A stretch of 64,000 nt of DNA from Liolophura sinensis. Its lineage: Eukaryota > Mollusca > Polyplacophora > Chitonida > Chitonidae. Below, piece after piece: positions 25,463-36,012 of this stretch. The translations under genes and the position numbers were made by a program. The notes below the pieces were generated by a model that saw only the letters and a program-made list of their open reading frames with translations, had not been told where the DNA came from and searched no databases. Position 1 is the first letter of the stretch; each line of letters begins with the position of its first letter. Where the stretch lies: positions 85,296,644-85,360,643 of the forward strand of contig NC_088295.1 in assembly GCF_032854445.1 (NCBI RefSeq). Reading direction: 5' to 3'.

Positions 25463-28137
25463 GAAATTGGGTGTAGCGTCGCCAGAAAGACGACTAAAAA
25501 CTCTATCTATTTTTACACGTGCGTGTTTCAAGACTTTTTCTCACCAAATCACATGGATTTAAAGCTTTTTCATGGTGCATGGGGTTATTGATCATATGCG
25601 CCCACGTATAATGGTGTTTACATGCTTGTAATACTTGTATCATGATTTTCTAGCGGCATCTGTGTATAATATCAGATCGTGGTCGTGTGATATATTAGGT
25701 ACATATAATATTTTCGATGATAAATGCCTTTATATCATTGCACCAAAACATGGCTGATAAAACCAAATGTATAAAATTTTAAAATTTTCACGGTTTAAAA
25801 CAAAATCTTTAAAAATCGGCAAATGTAATTTTAGATGGTTTTTCATTGATGTTTGTTGTTTCTTTTCTCTTGCTTAGTAAGTATAGTTAGTTCATATTGT
25901 CTGATATGCGACACTGTAATAGTAGGGTTATGTAAAACATAACATCGTGCTATAAAGTTGAATTATAGTTGGATTTATAATTTTATAGCCGGCAGTATTC
26001 TACTAAGGCTGCAATGGATTAATCCGCTGTACATTTCTTTATACATGTACCTTCAGTGATATCATGCGCCATATTTAGTTCTAATTAACTGATGACTACT
26101 TAGCTTTTTACTTGGAAGATATTCTTTTGTTCTCCGCCCTAAGAAAGACAAATTGTTCCACAATTGATTTTTAAGATCCTGCGTCACCAAATTATTTCAC
26201 ACTAATATATGTACTCACACACACACAACCACCCCCGCCCGCAGAAAGGAAGAAATGTGTGGAGCACATACCAATTAGTGTTTCAGGCAACTTATCTGTA
26301 ATAAATACAGGGGAGATGCCAGGTAAACAGTAATGTGTCCCGCTTGTTATTGAAACTTACCATATGCCCTCTACAAACTTTCCTCATGAGAAAATGAAGT
26401 GAAATGGAGAAGATATCATGCGGGTTACGTGTTTCACGGTGTAACAAGCTCTAAATTTTTTTTATTTGCTCTAAGTTTTGAAGAAGTACTTCCCATGTTC
26501 AGGTCTCTTTGTCAGATTACAAATTTTCATCATCAATTTAATTAGAGTTGTTTCCCATAATTATGAGTATTTACTCCGTTTTACTGTATACAACAATAGT
26601 ATATCAATTTTTAAACTCTTCATATAGTCCTGTGAAAAGCTATTCAAAGAAAAACGGATGAATTGCTCATTTAGTCGCCTCCCACAGAGCATCACATCAT
26701 CGTGCTGATAGAAAACGCCTGTATATCACGACTGCTCACCTGAATCTTTCTTCACAACTTTTACTAAAGCCTCAGGCGTGCTTACTAATCGTATGTTTCC
26801 CTGATCAGTCGTTTGTTTACAAAACTTACTCCCACACATGCGAGGGCGTGAAGCTGGTAGAAGCTTGTCAGCTATTGTTCTACTCATTTGCGGTCATACT
26901 TAAGATAAGAAACCGATTCTACCGCTAAATGTGCACGGGTAACTAACAGATTAATCATGTGTGCCAGGGGAATAACTCCGAGGGACATATTAAATCACAA
27001 AAAAATGTTTCTCTCCCTTTCTAGGTATGCTAATGAACATCACATATTTTTTACATTTCACAAACAGTTCTACAGTTGTACTTATCGTCTGCTTTATGGA
27101 TCAGAAATAATGTATACAAACACACGTAAGGGACGCGCTATGCTATTTGGAAATCTTCAGCTAAAAATTTTGAACGATTTGACTACAAAGGATTTGGATC
27201 ATGTATATATTAGTAACCTGTTAACCAGGGTCCTTTGGCCAAACCCTATTCGTTGAGCTTTGAGTAATACAGATCTTCATTAGGTATGTATCGCAGTGAG
27301 ATAAATGGTGAGCACCGGGTATAGTGTTCTAGCGAATTAACCAAAGACCTGATCTCAGTCACTTTTTACCAATAGAACCTGAAAATGGTGATCCCATGAA
27401 TAACTATAATACACTTTCTACATGAGCAACTAATCTGATATGTTTAGCTATGACAGCTATATCACTTCACATGGCCACTGAAGTAATGCAGGTTCGGTGC
27501 GGTGTACCTAAAGATCAACTGCCTCCGGAGACCAGCTGACCGAAAAACTTGACATATATTGCTGGCGTATAATTCCGTAACTCTGAGATCGCTGGATCGA
27601 AATCCGCATTTGTCACTACCAGTTGTCAACACTAGAGTCTGTGCTGTATCTAGTTTATATACAAATAAACGTTATCCATTCGAATTTGTCCCAGTTCTGC
27701 TATGTACAAGATATAAAGTCCAGAATTCAAGTTTTCAATCTGAACCACCCAGGTTCGTGGTAACTGTCCATTGAATTGGATGTCCAAATTCGAGTTTGAC
27801 GGTGGGACCAGAATCTCTAGCGTAAGATCGCCACGTTGGATACATGAACAGTAGCCTTTAAAGAGCAACTGAAATCCATTTCGCTTAAGGATAGCAGATT
27901 GAAGTATCATGCACGATTTAGATGCTGATTTCATTAATTCACCTATAACATTCCTTGGATCTTTCCGTCATTGTTGACAACTGTTGACTACTTTTCCTTG
28001 CAAGAATCCACCCAAATTTCTTAACGATTCCTTAACTCTTTGGTAGATTGTGTTGGATGGTGTTTTGGAAATTGATCTCGAGATTTCTGATTGTCCCTTG
28101 TGGATATTTATTATCAATGTATGCTGATGATCATTTA
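25463..28137. other. Intergenic, nothing recognised
   Basis: About 2.7 kb, AT-rich, with no supported gene. A 99-codon plus-strand frame (26957-27256) and a 94-codon minus-strand frame (27650-27934) show no domain known to me. Confidence 0.5.
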
Positions 28138-28237
28138 ATTGAGTGAGTGAGTGCTTGGGGTTTAACGCGGAACTCGACCCAGGACTAACCCTGGATCTAC
28201 CGCTCCGGACATTCTACCAACTGAGCTGACGGGGCTG
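28138..28237 (-). mobile_element. tRNA-derived SINE (family 2 type), body deleted
   Basis: Read on the minus strand, a tRNA-like head CCCCGTCAGCTCAGTTGGTA (A-box region) is followed by GTCCTGGGTCGAGTTCC (B-box region). It runs almost directly into the tail GTTAAACCCCAAGCACTCAC. The internal body seen at 49098-49425 is absent, so this is a head joined to a tail. Confidence 0.7.
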
Positions 28238-28426
28238 CAGATGCCATAATGATGATGTCTTTTTTATACGTGCAAAACTTTGTCGTGATTTTACGGTCAT
28301 CTGTTTAGATTATCTTTCCGACATAAATTACATGTCAAAGTACAGGAAATCCTCTGATTAGCTGATGACCGCAGGCTTGATACAGGAATGACTCAGTTGT
28401 GATAAAGGTACAACACGAAAGCATTC

Positions 28427-29085
28427 GTGCACGCACATCGTTTAGTTGCTGTCAGTGGATATCAGATGTACGCCTATCAGTTAGCAGAAACATTGAAATC
28501 CCCTTTGTACCTCATGTCGGCACAACCTAAGCACACATTAGATAAACAATGTCAATTTTCATCTAGACATGACAGTGACATTTTGAAAAAAAAGAAAACC
28601 ACTTTCTCCATGATGGTCTTGGATTACACCACATGTTCGACATGTCAGTATAAATGTAAACGGCCACAATCCAAGATTATCGCCGTGTCATATCTAATCT
28701 GTATGGTGAGACACTGAGAGGATCTACAATACCAGGTAAAAGATAGACTTCTGTTCTTGTGTATAACGGTTACAATCGGCAGGGTTGTGCCAGGGTAAAT
28801 AGATAACATATAACATCTAGATGGTCACATTACCCTATTTTAGATCTTATCCATGTAAATCAGCGGGTCAGTTGATGCATCTACACTATCAATGTTCATG
28901 GTGTGAACACGCCGTAAAATATGAACGCCTGTGTTAACTACAAAGTGAATTCCCGAATATTTGAGGCAGGATGAAATTGCTTTACATGCAGGCAAACAAT
29001 TAAACTGCTAATATATCTTTCTTTTCTCCGGTAAGAAATCTGAAGCAAACCATTTATTTACTTATTTATTTATCTACTTATAAGT
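28427..29085. repeat. Locus duplication, copy 1 (downstream of LEG1)
   Basis: Direct repeat of 30574-31262, diverged to very roughly three quarters identity by eye. Shared landmarks in the same order include GTGCACGCACAT, GCTGTCAGTGGATAT, TACGCCTATCAGTTAGCAGA, AACATATAACA, CCTATTTTAGATCTTAT and TGCAGGCAAACAA. It lies immediately 3' of the LEG1 polyadenylation signal. The reading frame at 28427-28717 is not conserved in the other copy, so it is not a gene. Confidence 0.88.
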
Positions 29086-29124
29086 TTTTACCTTCAGCAA
29101 AAAGGAGTGTGAACTAGATACTCC

Positions 29125-29130
29125 TTTATT
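29125..29130 (-). terminator. Polyadenylation signal AATAAA of the LEG1 gene
   Basis: On the minus strand AATAAA lies 17 bases after the TAA stop of the last LEG1 exon. A canonical hexamer so close to the stop predicts a very short 3' untranslated region and supports 29148-29301 as the terminal exon. Confidence 0.65.
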
Positions 29131-29147
29131 GCATTTCTAATACCAGA

Positions 29148-29301
29148 TTAGCAACTTGATTTCCAGAGGTATTTGAACAGTTTGAGAAGATCCATGAAGG
29201 CGGAGAGCGGATTCGGTATGATATTCTCCAGAAGGTGACGTCCGATTCTACGCGCCTCGGGGTACACATCGTTTTCTGCCAGACACGCAGCAGCCAGCCT
29301 T
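29148..29301 (-). CDS. LEG1 homologue, terminal coding exon (exon 3)
   Basis: Candidate last exon, found from its coding content, a TTTATTACAG acceptor on the minus strand and a poly(A) signal 17 bases after its stop. The open frame encodes 50 residues including NDVYPEARRIGRHLLEN and a hydrophobic-basic end, LSAFMDLLKLFKYLW. A second acceptor, ATTATTTACAG, 18 bases upstream (exon edge 29319) would add FVIYYR in the same frame. With either acceptor the frame needs two bases from the preceding exon, while exon 2 supplies only one. Either a small exon between 29320 and 30011 is missing from the model, or the last junction carries a frameshift (real or a sequence error). Confidence 0.6.
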
Positions 29302-30011
29302 CTGTAATAAATAACGAAGCTGTAAATAATAAAACATCCCCTCAGTCATTTAAGAACACTTGGAGGACGTGTGTATTATTTGAAGGTGGATGTTGATATC
29401 CTACACAAACGTGGAATTCCTGGACAATCCCTAACAGATCACTTTTGCGTAACTGAAAAACATTTAGCCATGGTTTTCCACAGATTTAAAGGGCTGTATA
29501 AAGCAATGGTTGGACAATACTACTATGCGGACATTGTTCTATATTGCTATTTTGTTGCCACTTAAAATATATTAGGGCTTTCGAAAGAAATGAAATCTTG
29601 TTTTGCCAATGCTTACTACCATTTTTGCTTGAAATAGTTCGTCCCTATCGAGGCGAATGCCTTCATAGATTTTTATGTATTATGCATTTTGAATGATGAC
29701 GCTTAGCAGTTTGTGTATTTAATGGCAAAAATCTGATGTGACGTCTCTGGCCCCAATATGCTTAAAAAACACTACCATAGAATCCAACGTTTCAAATGCA
29801 TCTAGCCATTTTGAAGAAATTCTAAAAAAAAAAAAATAAATCTATCTGTTTTCATGGAGAGTGTTTAATGCGTTTTCGTCTGTATACGTCTATATGTTAG
29901 TGTTTTCGTTACTTTTAACAGGGTTTGTTAGGGATGAACTAGTAGGCAGCCAACGGCTACACACCTTCACATTAAAACCATGAATGGTAAATGCAATTAT
30001 AAATTACTTAC
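29302..30011 (-). other. LEG1 intron 2
   Basis: About 710 bp between the exon 2 donor (GTAAGT on the minus strand) and the exon 3 acceptor. The phase mismatch suggests a small extra exon may lie here. I found no in-frame one: the best internal acceptor-like site, near 29450, runs into a stop after four codons. A plus-strand frame at 29371-29565 is antisense to the gene and not supported. Confidence 0.5.
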
Positions 30012-30138
30012 CAGTGTAATAATTTAATTTATCAAACACTTGGAAGACAATGAGCGCTTTGTTTTGGTCGGATGTCAGCCCAGGAGCTTTCGGTGGTTTG
30101 TCGGAATCCCACAACAACCTCTGTGGCAGGTACTTAAT
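30012..30138 (-). CDS. LEG1 homologue, coding exon 2
   Basis: Found by continuing the LEG1 frame. The minus strand shows a TTGTTGACAG acceptor, 127 coding bases and a perfect GTAAGT donor. It enters in phase 0, matching the end of exon 1, and encodes IKYLPQRLLWD followed by a proline-lysine stretch and LTSDQNKALIVFQVFDKLNY, an amphipathic helix-like segment typical of a conserved domain. It leaves one base over at the donor, which does not fit the preferred frame of exon 3. Seen directly: splice sites and the open frame. Inferred: that it belongs to the same transcript. Confidence 0.72.
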
Positions 30139-30573
30139 CTGTCAACAACAACAACGGAAAATCTAAGTTTCAGGGGCACTGATTAACGACAATAGGTCCT
30201 GATAAAATAGGTAGGGGGATAGTTAAAAGTAAATATGAGAGTCCAGATGTTATCGGTCAGTCGAAAAATGAAGACTTCCTACTTACAAATTAATGTGATA
30301 CTTCCCAGACGCATTCGGAAGTAATACTGGTGATTAATATTCCGACATTTTTGTCAATCCAAAAAACATGCGTAAAGTTGAAGACTTTTCACAACCTGCG
30401 AGTCATGCTCGCAGAATCCTGGGCCGAGATTTCTGAGGAACTTGAATATCACCGGTCTCAAACATAATATACAAGTCAAACAAAAATTGTGATATATTTA
30501 CAAGATTTATTTAAACTTGTAGACAGCTGCAAAGAAACAATGCCCAAGAGACATTTTAATGATTAAGGTACGT

Positions 30574-31262
30574 GCACGCACATGGTTTTAGTAGCTGTCA
30601 GTGGATATTAGTAGTACGCCTATCAGTTAGCAGAAACAGTGAAATACCTCTTGTAGTTCTTGGCACTTCACACGTTAGGAAAATAATGTTATGTTGTCAT
30701 TTAAACATGACAGTGATATTTTGAGAGAAAAAAGGAATTTCGATGCGGGTCTTCACATCACATTTACATGTACGACATCGTTAATTTCAGTATATGTAAA
30801 CGGATACAAATCAAGATTATTTGGTGTTATATCTAAGTTACCGGTATGTATATATGGTGTATTGTTGTGTTATATCTGAGCTATACATATTGTGAGATAA
30901 TGACAGGATATGAGATACCTGAAAAAGGTCAACTCTAGCTTATATAACCGTTACCATCGATAAAGTTGTGCAAGGCTAAAATAGACAACATATAACAACT
31001 AGATAGTCATATCAGCCTATTTTAGATCTTATGTATACTGTTAATGTACATAGTTCTGAGTCGCCGTAAACACTCCGTGAACTCTCCATGACGTTGTCAA
31101 ATGTCAACGCCTGTGTTTAATACGGAGAGAATTCCCGATCATGTCCAACAGTATATTTCAGGCAGGATGAAATTGTCTGACATGCAGGCAAACAAATAAA
31201 ATGGTCATATCTTTCTTTTAACCTGTAAGAAATGTAAAGCAGACCATCTATTTACTTATTTA
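30574..31262. repeat. Locus duplication, copy 2 (inside LEG1 intron 1)
   Basis: Direct repeat of 28427-29085, about 2.1 kb away. The landmarks GTGCACGCACAT, TACGCCTATCAGTTAGCAGA, CATATAACAACTAGATAGTC-like, TTTTAGATCTTAT and TGCAGGCAAACAAA occur in the same order. The match may reach further right: GGGCAATCCCTGATGTACCA near 31697 resembles GGACAATCCCTAACAGATCA near 29422 at a similar relative position, which would put the last LEG1 exon inside the duplicated unit. Confidence 0.85.
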
Positions 31263-31335
31263 TTTACTTATCTATTTATTTCATTGCGGTTTTACACCGT
31301 ACCCAAGAATATTTAATTTATACCACGGCGATGAA
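31263..31335 (-). mobile_element. SINE family 1, truncated
   Basis: The (ATTT)n tail, GCGGTTTTACACCGTACCCA and AAGAATATTTAATTTATACC match the 3' end of the family in minus orientation. The element stops after about 70 bp. It lies at the right edge of duplication copy 2. Confidence 0.75.
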
Positions 31336-31963
31336 TTCACTTCTCCATATCTAGAATTGTTTCCAAGGAACCTGAAATACATACTAAAGATGCCCAGAAA
31401 AACGTTTGACCAAAAAACAATTCAGGTATGTGAAAATGATTTTGCATATGTCGAAATCAATTGAAGAGATATTAAATAAGCGTTTATTTGACATACCTTG
31501 ACTTTTCTTTGTAATAGCTTTCCTATACATACGTCAGGAAATGAGTGATCCCTAAAATATCCCTAAGATATTACCCCAACGTTATCTAAAGCTTTGGTAA
31601 CGACATCGGCAATTACTATTTTCAGTCACTCATGAGTATACATGTACTTCTACTTTTGCACAAGGAGAGATACATGCATGTAATTGCAATTACAGGGCAA
31701 TCCCTGATGTACCACTTTTACGGATATTTTGACGGAATTACCTTTCGATTTACACTGAGAATAACTTCAGATATCGGGAAAAGATTTTGAACTTTCTGTA
31801 GTGGTTCCCATATGATCCAAGGTCGGTTACTGTCTTGGAAATCGGAAAATGTTTTTAGAAATGTTTTCAGTATAGCAGAAAAAGTAAATCATAGATGGGC
31901 TAAAATGGCTTTCTTTTTAAATATACCACTTGACCATTTGGTGCACATCATCAGAATAGTTAC

Positions 31964-32749
31964 CTGGTTTATCACCGTATTTTTGTTGTCGGTCGAAAAG
32001 TGTGTTGTTGCTATAAAATGAACTAAGTTAGCCCAGTTAGTGCCAAAGGAATTCTCCACATCAGACATCCAGGATTCTTTCCCCTTGAATAGCGGTAAAG
32101 CGGTTTCGATAGACTCAACATGGGCCCTCCACATGGCTGTTAGGTACTTGTCCTTTAGTGCAGATGTACTGAGATCTCTTCTCAAGCTCTCATTTTTCAG
32201 TAGAGTAAAGAACTCAGACCATCGAGTAACAAGACGAGGCTGGATGTTATTGCAACTGTTAAAGTCGTTGCAGTACAGATGAGCATCGTGACCTGGGGAC
32301 ATTATACGGATTGAAGACGGTGGTACCTGGAAATACTGAGCGTGGATCATTCCTAGAAAAGGTACAATGGACAGGTAATAGTTCATACTGGCCCACCAGC
32401 TATTGTAGGATATGCACTGATCGCCAGTTGAGAAGCCACACGAGGTCATGTTTGACAGATCCCTGGTTCTCTCACTAGAGAACTGCCAGCCAAACTGTAA
32501 CGGCAATCCCCATAAAATGTTCCCACTGTTATCAGAGCCAAAAGACTCCATGGAAAATGCCGTCTGTTCGATCATGATTTTGTAGGCTCCCAAGCGATGT
32601 AAGTATAACCAGGGGTTGATCACGTACGTATCCCTAGCCTTAAAGTTCTCTAGGCGGTTGGGTGCCTGATGCCAACCCGGTGGGTAGACCACGGAGCACC
32701 CAACACTGGCAAGAAGTGCCGCCATCAACATGTGGATGCGCAAAAACAT
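31964..32749 (-). CDS. LEG1 family secreted protein, first coding exon
   Basis: Encodes 262 residues in phase 0, ending at a GTAACT donor. Members of the LEG1 family (vertebrate liver-enriched gene 1, human C6orf58; Pfam Leg1, formerly DUF781) are secreted glycoproteins. In zebrafish LEG1 is needed for normal liver growth, and in mammals it appears in secretions; the biochemical activity is not settled. Residues 1-19 form a signal peptide (hydrophobic MLMAALLASVGCS). The mature start VYPPGW resembles vertebrate members. The core NILWGLPLQFGWQF (77-90) is the family hallmark, followed by CGFSTGDQCIS (104-114) and NSWWASMNYYL (116-126). Four core cysteines (104, 112, 160, 166) could form disulfides, and N100 (NMT) and N186 (NES) are N-glycosylation sequons. 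The open frame runs 25 codons past the donor into intron. Met1 was chosen because it gives a full signal peptide; Met7 and Met9 are alternatives. With exons 2 and 3 the protein is about 355 residues, near the family's usual length of about 330. Confidence 0.9.
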
Positions 32750-32870
32750 GTCTGCCTCCAGTACTGTCTGTACAGCCCGTAACTGTTAACAAGTACGTGT
32801 AAACTAAGACATAGGTGGTCAAAAATCTGTTTATATTGCCACCTGAATCTTCACCGCCTTGACCTACTAG

Positions 32871-32878
32871 TATTTATA
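32871..32878 (-). promoter_or_regulatory. Probable TATA box of the LEG1 gene
   Basis: TATAAATA on the minus strand, about 122 bases upstream of the chosen ATG. With a start site about 30 bases downstream this leaves a 5' untranslated region of about 90 bases. Just downstream, AGGTCAAGG (about 32854-32862) contains an AGGTCA nuclear-receptor half-site, which may be chance. A GTTAACAG acceptor-like site in the leader could mean a 5' noncoding exon. Confidence 0.45.
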
Positions 32879-33835
32879 GTATTTGTGTCCACTTAAACGA
32901 CTGTTCCTATTACCTCGGGTTAGGTTATACATTTAATTTGAATCAAGATCAGTTTTACGGACTTAGTATATGATTTTAGGTCAAGTTATATGTAGTGACA
33001 TGTTAATCTAAAAAAAAAAAAACACAACCCTTATGGCCAAAATGGTACGTGGGTAGGTTAAAGACCTTGTAGCGAGAAGAATTTGTTTACAGATTCAGTA
33101 TCAATACAGATAAGTATTAATATGCTGTAGTCATACGGTCTAGTGTTGATGCCATTAGATTTAAATGCTGTTATTCCAAGTCTTGATTATCAAAACGCTT
33201 GCATTGTCCTTGCTAACAGTGAGAAGGTGATAAGTCTAGAAAATATCGTCTGCGCATGGTGAGATGTTCAAGATGGCCTTTTAAATACCCATTTACTTTA
33301 TAGTATCTGAATCCCAAGCATACTGAATGTCCCTGGGGTAAGAGGTGCCATTATCTACGGCTGTGATGAAACGATTGTCACCTTTCATTTGCCTGTCTGT
33401 TTAATTTCACACTCTGATGGCTTTGGCTATTTGCGAGTGGAGATAATTCCACAGGAGATAGCACGCTCTGTGACCATTTTATCCAGGCACGCACCTCTTA
33501 GCATTCTCCACACCAGTCCCGCATGGCCATCAGACACATTTATCCACATCACCTGTACCATGCTGTATGTCAGCTCAGCGTCAAGATCACCTGCAGCATT
33601 GTTCTATCACAGACCAAGCTTCCCCATACAATTAAGTCTCGCCATGAAACACAATACATACAGCATTAGTCAGTGATACGCCACATGGTACATGTTTTAA
33701 CCTGTATATATAATCTGCAGATGGTACAAGCAAGTTTATCTTGTAGACAGCATCGGCATGTGTGAAATACCTATACCAGTTGTCATCTGTGCACAGAACT
33801 CTCCATGTCTGCAATATATTACAAAATATTACCTG
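32879..33835. other. Intergenic upstream of LEG1
   Basis: No supported gene. A 95-codon plus-strand frame at 33389-33676 has no recognised domain. Confidence 0.5.
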
Positions 33836-33963
33836 CGGGTGGTCGTGGGTTTCTCCCGGGGTTTGCCCTGTTTCTTCACACCATCATACTGGCCGCCGTG
33901 GGATAAATGAAATATTCTTGAGTACGGTGTAAAACAACTAATAAATCAATAAATCTATAAATG
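33836..33963 (+). mobile_element. SINE family 1, 3' half
   Basis: Plus-orientation fragment beginning GCGGGTGGTCGTGGGTTTCT, then CACCATCATACTGGCCGCC, AAATATTCTTGAGTACGGTG and an (AAAT)n-like tail. The tRNA-like head is missing. Confidence 0.85.
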
Positions 33964-34540
33964 AAACACTAGATATTGACATTTTAACTAGGGACAGAGT
34001 TTTATCCTAAGTATTTATGGCAATGTTATCATTATATGATTTTCTTCTCTTTTGTGTGGAGTAAAGCAGTTATAAGGAACAATTGTTGGATAATTTCACC
34101 ACCAGAAAGTGTGTGATAGTAAAACAGACCACGTTGTGTGCGCATGGGCAAAGAGGTTTTGACCTCTCAGTAAAACTGGTCCCTTTGAATTCTTCAGAAT
34201 GGTAAGTCTGTCAAACGAGTGGTACATTGGCAAACACAGGTATATAGTGCAGTGGACGGTACAATAAAAAGATTTTTGTCAGTTACTTAAAGGTTCAGAG
34301 AAGTGAGTTAATCAAGCTACATTCTACCATAAACATGTATACATGGAGCACAGGGAATGGTATGGTTAGGTGAGATAAATCAATGACATTCTGGAATATA
34401 CACGTACATATATAGTACAGAAAGTTGTAAGGCGGTGAGTCAGATTAGCAACATAGTTCCACATAAAGTACAGAAAGGGGTGCGTAAGAGAGTCAGACCA
34501 GAGACGCACACAGTACAAAAAGCTAATGCAAAGTGTATCA
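33964..34540. other. Intergenic, nothing recognised
   Basis: No gene or element seen. The sequence becomes repeat-like (CACACAGTACAAAAAG words) as minisatellite F approaches. Confidence 0.5.
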
Positions 34541-34835
34541 AACACGCAGCATCCTAGATTGTTCAGGGCTATACAGACATACACAGAAAGGTAAGTCATA
34601 CCAACGATCTGATTGTTCAGGGCTATACAGACATACACAGAAAGGTAAGTCATACCAACGATCTGATTGTTCAGGGCTATACAGACATACACAGAAAGGT
34701 AAGTCATACCAACGATCTGATTGTTCAGGGCTATACAGACATACACAGAAAGGTAAGTCATACCAGCGATCTGACTGTTCAGGGCTATACAGACATACAC
34801 AGAAAGGTAAGTCTTACCAACGATCTGCTGGTCCA
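34541..34835. repeat. Minisatellite F, unit 54 bp, splice-site-like units
   Basis: Between five and six copies, almost identical. Each holds GATTGTTCAGGGCTATACAG, then ACATACACAGAAAGGTAAGT and CATACCAACGATCT. AAAG/GTAAGT is a consensus 5' splice site on the plus strand and TTGTTCAG/G is acceptor-like, so every unit resembles a 24-base mini-exon. Since 54 is divisible by three, frames stay open on both strands (111 codons plus, 175 minus). I regard those as a by-product of the repeat. Confidence 0.95.
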
Positions 34836-34869
34836 TACAGGAGAAAAAGAGAAGGCCATGTATGTTAAA

Positions 34870-35580
34870 CCACTGGCATCCTGGCATACTCAAGTATGGA
34901 GTGGAGAAGTGTGTCAGAGCAAAGGCACCCTGGCATATTCAAATATAGAGTGGAGAAAATGGTGGGGAAGTGAGTCAGATCAAAGGCACCCTGGCATATT
35001 CAAATATAGAGTGGAGAAAATGGTGGAGAAGTGAGTCAGATCAAAGGCACCCTGGCATATTCAAATATAGAGTGGAGAAAATGGTGGAGAAGTGAGTCAG
35101 ATCAAAGGCACCCTGGCATATTCAAATATAGAGTAAAGAAAATGGTGTGGAGAAATGTGTCAAACCAGCGGCATCCTGGCATACTCAAGAATAGTGTAGA
35201 GAAGAAAATGGTGCGGAAAAGCGTGTCAGACCAAAGGAACCCTGTTATATACAGGTATCCACTAGAGAAAATAATGTGGGGAAATGTGTCAGGTCAAAGG
35301 CAGCCTGTTATATACAGGTTTGCACTAGATAAAATGGTGTGGGGGAAGTGTGTCAGACCAAAGGCAGTCTGGCATATACAGGCATGCACTAGAGAAAATA
35401 ATGTGGTGAGGTGTGGCAGACCAAAGGCACTCTGTTATATACAGGTATGCACTAGATAAAATGGTGTGGGAAAGTGTGTCAGCCTAAAGCCAATCTGTTA
35501 TATACAGGTATGCAGTGGAGAAAATGATGTGGCGAGGCGTGACAGACCAAAGGCATCCTGGCATGTACCAGTATACACTA
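34870..35580. repeat. Minisatellite G, unit about 61 bp
   Basis: About eleven copies directly following minisatellite F. Left-hand copies share GGCACCCTGGCATATTCAAA, TATAGAGTGGAGAAAATGG and GTGAGTCAGATCAAA nearly exactly. Right-hand copies are more diverged (TCTGTTATATACAGGTATGC). The 142-codon plus-strand frame at 35031-35459 is translated repeat. Confidence 0.93.
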
Positions 35581-35616
35581 CGGAAAGATATTCATGTATA
35601 GCAGGCTTTCAAGATC

Positions 35617-36012
35617 TTATTGCATTGTATTGCCTATAAACCGAAAAAGTTTAAAAGATGCATGGGCCCATGATTGCTCACTGTCAAACATTATGCAAGA
35701 TTTGTCTCCCTTGATACTGAAATCATCACCTAATTTGCATGAGAGATACACATAACAAGGGCTGTCGACACAATTACGACACCAGGCGAATGATTCTATC
35801 GGGAAAAACACCAGATGAAATAATATAGCATAAGCATGTGATATGGACATCAAGTGAAATCTGATATCAAGGCTGCACAATAATTCCACAGTGAACATGT
35901 TGTCGGGTCGATTATGATGCATACATGCGATGTCCTCCTTGCTAATTACACAGCCCCTTGACACTTCGTCAGGCAACTGATTATTTGTAAATCTGTCTAG
36001 GATATTATTCAT
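35617..36012 (-). CDS. Unassigned open reading frame, 131 codons
   Basis: Uninterrupted minus-strand frame from ATG to stop, outside any repeat. It encodes seven cysteines (one cluster as CRNCVDSPC, then SCKLGDD and DKSCIMF) and a moderately hydrophobic centre, without a clear signal peptide or transmembrane segment. No family recognised. No polyadenylation signal or splice partner identified, and no homologue can be checked here. It could be a genuine exon or a chance frame; chance is more likely in this AT-rich setting. Confidence 0.2.
   Translation of the reverse strand: MNNILDRFTNNQLPDEVSRGCVISKEDIACMHHNRPDNMFTVELLCSLDIRFHLMSISHAYAILFHLVFFPIESFAWCRNCVDSPCYVYLSCKLGDDFSIKGDKSCIMFDSEQSWAHASFKLFRFIGNTMQ

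Larger units (their letters stand above)
30139..31963 (-). other. LEG1 intron 1
   Basis: 1825-bp intron between GTAACT (donor, after codon 262) and TTGTTGACAG (acceptor). It contains the second copy of the locus duplication (30574-31262) and a truncated SINE family 1 (31263-31335). Confidence 0.65.

Noticed and set aside
27540-27610. Possible degenerate tRNA-like promoter (GCTGGATCGAAATCC resembles a B box)
   Set aside because: No recognisable A box at the right spacing and no SINE body follows.
34366-34893. 175-codon minus-strand and 111-codon plus-strand frames
   Set aside because: Both come from the 54-bp repeat, whose length is divisible by three, so frames stay open on both strands without selection.
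35031-35459. 142-codon plus-strand frame
   Set aside because: It consists of minisatellite G units; its register drifts with unit length and no protein family is recognisable.
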